Source: Oscillospiraceae bacterium
Lineage (GTDB): Bacteria; Bacillota; Clostridia; Oscillospirales; Ruminococcaceae
Length of the DNA stretch: 8,803 nt
Direction of reading: 5' to 3'
NCBI GenBank assembly: GCA_031253365.1
Contig: JAIRWE010000150.1
Coordinates: forward strand, 1-8,803
Of the stretch, positions 5,727 to 8,803 are shown piece after piece (positions within the stretch are counted from its first letter, which is position 1; every line of letters begins with the position of its first letter). The notes below the pieces were generated by a model. That model saw only the letters and a list, made by a program, of their open reading frames with translations. It searched no databases and was not told the DNA's origin. Both the position numbers and the translations under genes were made by a program.

Positions 5727-6839
5727 TTACATATTGTTTTCGCTTTCCTTTATAATCGACTGCATAACCGATATTTCCGCCGAAACGTCCATCGCCTTGT
5801 CGCTGAACAGCTCGTCGTATTCCCGCTTGAACACGCCCGTCATCTTTTCCGTGACGCCCTCGATTTTGCGGAGCGTTTCCGTTATGTTCCCGCCCTTGTC
5901 GGGTTTCGCGTCAAGCTCCTCGTAGGTTTTCAGGAAGTTCACGGTCGTGGGCAGGTAATAGTTGACGAACTGCCGCAGACCCTTCGCCTTCTCGGGGTTT
6001 TCGGAAATGAAGGCGGCTATTTCGTCCAAAATCCGCAGCAGCTCTTTGAGCGGTTCGCGGATTTTCGGCGTTCTGAGCGCGGTCGAAAGCCGCACAAACT
6101 CGCTTTTGCTTTCATAAATGGCGGAAAGCGCCGCGTCAAGCGAGGCGTCCCCCGTCGCCGACGGCTTTTTCACGGCGGGGGTTTTCCTCGGGGCTTCGGT
6201 GAAATACACCGGCGCGGGGAAAAACAACAGCGTTATCAAAAACGCGCACACCCCCGCCGCCAACGCCGGCAGCATCATCGCCTTAAACGGCGTCGCCGCC
6301 GCCGCAGTGACAGCCGCCGCGACAAAAGCCGTGACGGGCAGCCCCCTGTTTTCTTTATAGACTATGCCTTCCTCCGCCTCAAGCTGCGGAAGCGGTTCGG
6401 CGTCGGGCGCGAACACCAATTCTTTGTTTTCAAGGTCGAAAGCCATTTGGACGAAATAGCCGCGCTTTTTCATTTCCTTCAAATCGGCGGAAACGGTTTT
6501 CAGCGATTTGTCCGAGGCTTTTGCGACGTCGGAGATTTTGAAGCGCGGATAGGCGCCGATAATCCTTTCGTAACGGGAGCTGCGTTCCGCCCTCAAAAGC
6601 GCCTTTATCCCGATGACGACCCAAACGATGCCGAACGCCAGCCCGCTGACCGCGAACCACGCGCTGTAACCGCTCCCCACCGGGCCGAAAATCCACGCCA
6701 GGAAGAAATCGTACAAGCCTTTCATCAGCGCGGAAAAGAAAGCCGCCAGCAGATACAGCCCCGAAACCAAAAGCGACAGCCCGATGAGCAGCAGACCGAA
6801 CACCATGTCCTTCACTTTGGCTTTTTTGTTGGAATCCAC
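5727..6839 (-). CDS. Membrane protein with winged-helix-like segment and XpaC-type C-terminal domain
   Basis: A 370-residue protein with no recognised enzyme site. Visible parts: two transmembrane segments (about 12-34 and 58-82); a cytoplasmic segment about 86-143 that looks like a winged helix ('ERIIGAYPRFKISDVAKA', 'SLKTVSADLKEMKKRGYF'); a second pair of hydrophobic helices (about 167-184 and 188-209); then a helical domain about 235-370. The last, with 'LRTPKIREPLKELLRILDEI', 'KAKGLRQFVNYYLPTTVNF' and 'FKREYDELFSDKAMDVSAE', matches XpaC/Halogen_Hydrol proteins, named for 5-bromo-4-chloroindolyl phosphate hydrolysis but of uncertain true function. Such genes are often followed by telA (toxic anion resistance); here an antisense tRNA and gdhA follow. 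The start is GTG at 6839, with a G-rich Shine-Dalgarno (AAGGGGGGG) 5 nt upstream; no nearer ATG has one. It probably has its own promoter (6881-6909). Family call likely; role unknown. Confidence 0.72.
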   Translation of the reverse strand: MDSNKKAKVKDMVFGLLLIGLSLLVSGLYLLAAFFSALMKGLYDFFLAWIFGPVGSGYSAWFAVSGLAFGIVWVVIGIKALLRAERSSRYERIIGAYPRFKISDVAKASDKSLKTVSADLKEMKKRGYFVQMAFDLENKELVFAPDAEPLPQLEAEEGIVYKENRGLPVTAFVAAAVTAAAATPFKAMMLPALAAGVCAFLITLLFFPAPVYFTEAPRKTPAVKKPSATGDASLDAALSAIYESKSEFVRLSTALRTPKIREPLKELLRILDEIAAFISENPEKAKGLRQFVNYYLPTTVNFLKTYEELDAKPDKGGNITETLRKIEGVTEKMTGVFKREYDELFSDKAMDVSAEISVMQSIIKESENNM

Positions 6840-6880
6840 GCTATCCCCCCCTTTTTCCCGGCAATCGCCGTCACAGCTTC

Positions 6881-6909
6881 ATTATATAATATATTTCCGA
6901 CAAACGCAA
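6881..6909 (-). promoter_or_regulatory. Promoter of the xpaC-like gene
   Basis: On the minus strand, TTGCGT (6909-6904), a 17-bp spacer and a perfect TATAAT (6886-6881). Transcription would begin near 6874, leaving about 35 nt before the GTG start. The -35 box is weak (TTG only), which suits a regulated promoter. It separates the xpaC-like gene from the kinase upstream. Confidence 0.7.
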
Positions 6910-6920
6910 GTGTTTGACGG
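6897..6920. promoter_or_regulatory. Palindrome over the -35 box, candidate operator
   Basis: A 24-bp imperfect inverted repeat with 9-nt arms CCGaCAAAC and GTTTGaCGG around a 6-nt centre; eight of nine arm positions pair. It covers the -35 hexamer of the xpaC-like gene's promoter. On the plus strand it is followed by AGATTTTTT, so it could also act as a terminator for plus-strand transcripts, but no plus-strand gene leads into it. Binding protein unknown; the winged-helix-like part of the adjacent protein is one speculative candidate. Confidence 0.4.
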
Positions 6921-6942
6921 AGATTTTTTGCCCCCGCCCAAA

Positions 6943-6971
6943 AACTAATAACTAATAAACTAACAACTAAG
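6943..6971 (+). repeat. AACTAAN heptad tract at the kinase 3' end
   Basis: Four heptads: AACTAAT (6943-6949), AACTAAT (6950-6956), one extra A, AACTAAC (6958-6964) and AACTAAG (6965-6971). The tract overlaps the kinase gene: its last three codons and TAG are written in repeat sequence. The AACTAAC unit is shared with the tract in front of gdhA. Confidence 0.65.
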
Positions 6972-8803
6972 CACTTTCTGCACCCTTTCGCGGATAAGCT
7001 CCTTTTGCGCCTTGAACTCGTCGTAGGCTCCGTCGACGCCGTCCCTTACGTCGCCCGCCAGCTTCGCCAAAAGCGTGAACCCCAAATTGCCCGCGACGCC
7101 GCTTACCGTGTGGATATACCGTTCAAAGTCCGCGCCGGGTTCGGGGGCGGGGAACTTCACGCCTTCCCGCGCGAAATTCAAAAGCGCCTCCTTATACCGC
7201 TTCTCGTCGCCGCCGAAACGCGCCAGCCCTTCGTCGACGGCGACGCCTTCGATTGAAAAGCCCGCGCCGCCTTTTTCTTCAACCGGGAAGTCCGCCGCCG
7301 CGACGTGTTTTTCGGCGGGAAGGCGGCGCGCCAATTCCTCTTGGAGCTTTTCAAGCTCTATGGGCTTGGGGATATACCCGTCCACGCCAAGCTCGCCGAA
7401 CTCGCTCACCTGTTCCGCCATGACGTTGGCGGTCATGGCAAGGATACATATATCCTTGTACGGCTCGTCGCTCTCGCGGATTCTCCGCGTGGCTTCCTTG
7501 CCGTCCATTACGGGCATTTGTATATCCATGAGGATAAGGTCGTATGAACCCTTTTGCAAAAGCTCAAGGCATTGGGCGCCGTTGTCCGCGACGTCCGCGC
7601 TTATTCCGAGGATTTCCAGAAGCTGGGTCGCCACCTCCTGATTTATAATGTTGTCCTCGCAGAGCAAAACCCGCGCGTTCTTAAACCCCTTCGGTTTCGG
7701 CGCGGCGCCCGGACCGTCGGTGACGGTGTCGCGAAGCCGCCTTACGAAAGATACGGGGACAATGGGCTTTTGCAGAACGTCCTTGAACCCCACCTCCCTT
7801 ATCTCGTCCTCGGGGATGCTCCGGACATAGGCGGAAACCATGAGCAGTTTGGACTTGTACCGGCTTTTCATAAGCTCGCGCCCTATTTCTATGCCGTTGT
7901 CCTCGCCCAGTATATAATCCAGCACGATTATGTCGAAGGGCTTCCCTTCCCGCGTGCCCTGCGCGGCGCGTTCCAAAGCCGCCTTCCCCGAGTTTACGCA
8001 GACCGGCAGGAACCCCGCCGCCGTACACAGCTTTTCCATTATCTCGCAGGAAACGGGGTCGTCGTCCGCGATTAAAACGGAACAGCGGGCGTCGTCCGAA
8101 CCCTTCCGCATCACTTCGGCAAGCGCGGTCTTGTCGGCGTCAAGCTTGAACCTTATGCTCACGGTGACTTCGCTGCCTTCGCCGAGGACGCTCTTGACGT
8201 CAATCGTGCCGCCCATAAGCTCGATTAACTGCTTGGTGATGCTCATACCCAGACCCGTCCCCGACGTCTTGTATTTGAAGCTGTCGCTGAACTGCGTAAA
8301 CGGCGCGAAAAGCGAGTCCAGCTGCTGTTTCGTCATGCCTATCCCCGTGTCGGTCACCTTAAAGACAAGGTCGGCGCTTTCCTCGTCCATGCTCGCGGGG
8401 AACACCCGCAGCACCACGCAGCCGCTCCCCGTGTATTTGGCGGAATTGTCCAAAAGGTTTTTCAGCACCTGCCACAGGCGCGTCTTGTCGCCCACAAGGT
8501 AATAGGGCGTACTCGGGTCTATGTCGAGGAGCATCTCGATTTTCTTGTCCTCTATCCTTTCGGAGGCGACGATAAAGGCGTTCGACGCAATGTCTTCCAA
8601 GGCGAACTTTTCCTCCACGAGGTCGAGTTTTTGCGCCTCGATTTTGGAAAAGTCCAGAATGTCGTTGATGATTGTAAGCAGGTTCTTCGCCGAGGCGTTG
8701 ATTTTTCGGTAGGTTTCGATGTCCTGCTGGTCGCCGCAGCGCGTAAGGGCGATTTGCGAGAAGCCGAGTATGGCGTTCATCGGCGTGCGGATTTCGTGGC
8801 TCA
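6960..8803 (-). CDS. Hybrid sensor histidine kinase, HisKA-HATPase-REC-REC-HPt (5' part missing)
   Basis: The gene enters from the right edge and ends at TAG (6962-6960); 613 residues are visible and the sensor region is outside. The frame opens with the H-box 'SHEIRTPMNAILGFSQIA', whose phospho-accepting His codon is 8798-8796, so the ATG at 8780 is internal. Taking that Met as residue 1: HATPase with N-box 'LWQVLKNLLDNSAKYT' (103-118), G1 'VTDTGIGMT' (142-150), F-box 'FAPFTQF' and G2 'SGTGLGMS'. First receiver about 233-352: 'IADDD', phospho-Asp D288 in 'IIVLDYIL', K338. Second receiver about 369-487: 'CEDN', D419 in 'LILMDIQMPVMDG', T450, K472. C-terminal HPt about 515-606, with His H557 in 'IHTVSGVAGNLG', where the usual Lys after the His is Ser. 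This is a multistep phosphorelay protein. Signal, output regulator and genomic partner are not visible. Confidence 0.95.
   Translation of the reverse strand, partial: SHEIRTPMNAILGFSQIALTRCGDQQDIETYRKINASAKNLLTIINDILDFSKIEAQKLDLVEEKFALEDIASNAFIVASERIEDKKIEMLLDIDPSTPYYLVGDKTRLWQVLKNLLDNSAKYTGSGCVVLRVFPASMDEESADLVFKVTDTGIGMTKQQLDSLFAPFTQFSDSFKYKTSGTGLGMSITKQLIELMGGTIDVKSVLGEGSEVTVSIRFKLDADKTALAEVMRKGSDDARCSVLIADDDPVSCEIMEKLCTAAGFLPVCVNSGKAALERAAQGTREGKPFDIIVLDYILGEDNGIEIGRELMKSRYKSKLLMVSAYVRSIPEDEIREVGFKDVLQKPIVPVSFVRRLRDTVTDGPGAAPKPKGFKNARVLLCEDNIINQEVATQLLEILGISADVADNGAQCLELLQKGSYDLILMDIQMPVMDGKEATRRIRESDEPYKDICILAMTANVMAEQVSEFGELGVDGYIPKPIELEKLQEELARRLPAEKHVAAADFPVEEKGGAGFSIEGVAVDEGLARFGGDEKRYKEALLNFAREGVKFPAPEPGADFERYIHTVSGVAGNLGFTLLAKLAGDVRDGVDGAYDEFKAQKELIRERVQKVLSC

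Noticed and set aside
5724..6917. A 397-codon open frame on the plus strand opposite the xpaC-like gene
   Set aside because: Composition is Arg-, His- and Phe-rich with no recognisable motif, as expected for the complement of a GC-biased gene. It also starts at the tRNA end and has no ribosome binding site.
6923..6944. TTTTTG/CAAAAA arms around a C-rich loop as a kinase terminator
   Set aside because: The stem is almost all A-T pairs and lacks the GC stem plus U-tail order of a rho-independent terminator on the minus strand.
5577..6971. The heptad tracts as a CRISPR array or recombination attachment pair
   Set aside because: Units are 7 bp without spacers, and the two tracts are in opposite orientation with no integrase between them.
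8778..8780. ATG at 8780 as the kinase start
   Set aside because: The H-box with the phospho-accepting His lies immediately upstream in the same frame and continues to the window edge, so this Met is internal.

Overview
The window looks like a chromosomal segment of a moderately GC-rich bacterium, most likely an uncultured clostridial Bacillota. The evidence is the gatC-gatA-gatB gene order, a membrane protein with an XpaC-type C-terminus, a PD-(D/E)XK 'transposase' of the Rpn type, a PIN toxin of a kind common in Clostridia, and AGGAG-type ribosome binding sites. The phylum is inferred from gene content only. All protein genes lie on the minus strand. The single plus-strand gene is a tRNA.

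Layout, read in the direction of transcription (right to left). (1) 8803-6960: 3' part of a hybrid histidine kinase, HisKA-HATPase-REC-REC-HPt, whose sensor end is outside the window. (2) 6959-6840: an intergenic region with a good sigma-A promoter, a 24-bp imperfect palindrome over its -35 box, and an AACTAAN heptad tract. (3) 6839-5727: a GTG-started membrane protein with a winged-helix-like segment and an XpaC-like C-terminal domain. (4) 5652-5724, plus strand: tRNA-Thr(UGU) with a mismatch in the T-stem, ending 2 nt from the xpaC-like stop codon. (5) 5563-1014: a compact gdhA-gatC-gatA-gatB operon. NADP-type glutamate dehydrogenase makes glutamate. GatCAB amidates Glu-tRNA(Gln), and/or Asp-tRNA(Asn), using glutamine and releasing glutamate. 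(6) 962-341: a PIN-domain toxin followed by an overlapping 52-codon putative antitoxin. (7) 287-1: the 5' part of an Rpn/PD-(D/E)XK nuclease gene with a TTG start.

The most unusual structure is at the 3' end of gatB. The last 11 codons and stop of gatB lie in a 38-bp sequence present twice, at 1010-1047 (in gatB) and 305-342 (past the putative antitoxin), with one synonymous difference. The two copies exactly bracket the toxin-antitoxin module. This suggests a roughly 0.7-kb cassette that entered at the gatB 3' end, duplicating it and leaving gatB intact, with the Rpn gene formerly next to gatB. The junction also forms the stop codon of the putative antitoxin. No CRISPR array, rRNA, replication origin or complete insertion sequence was seen.
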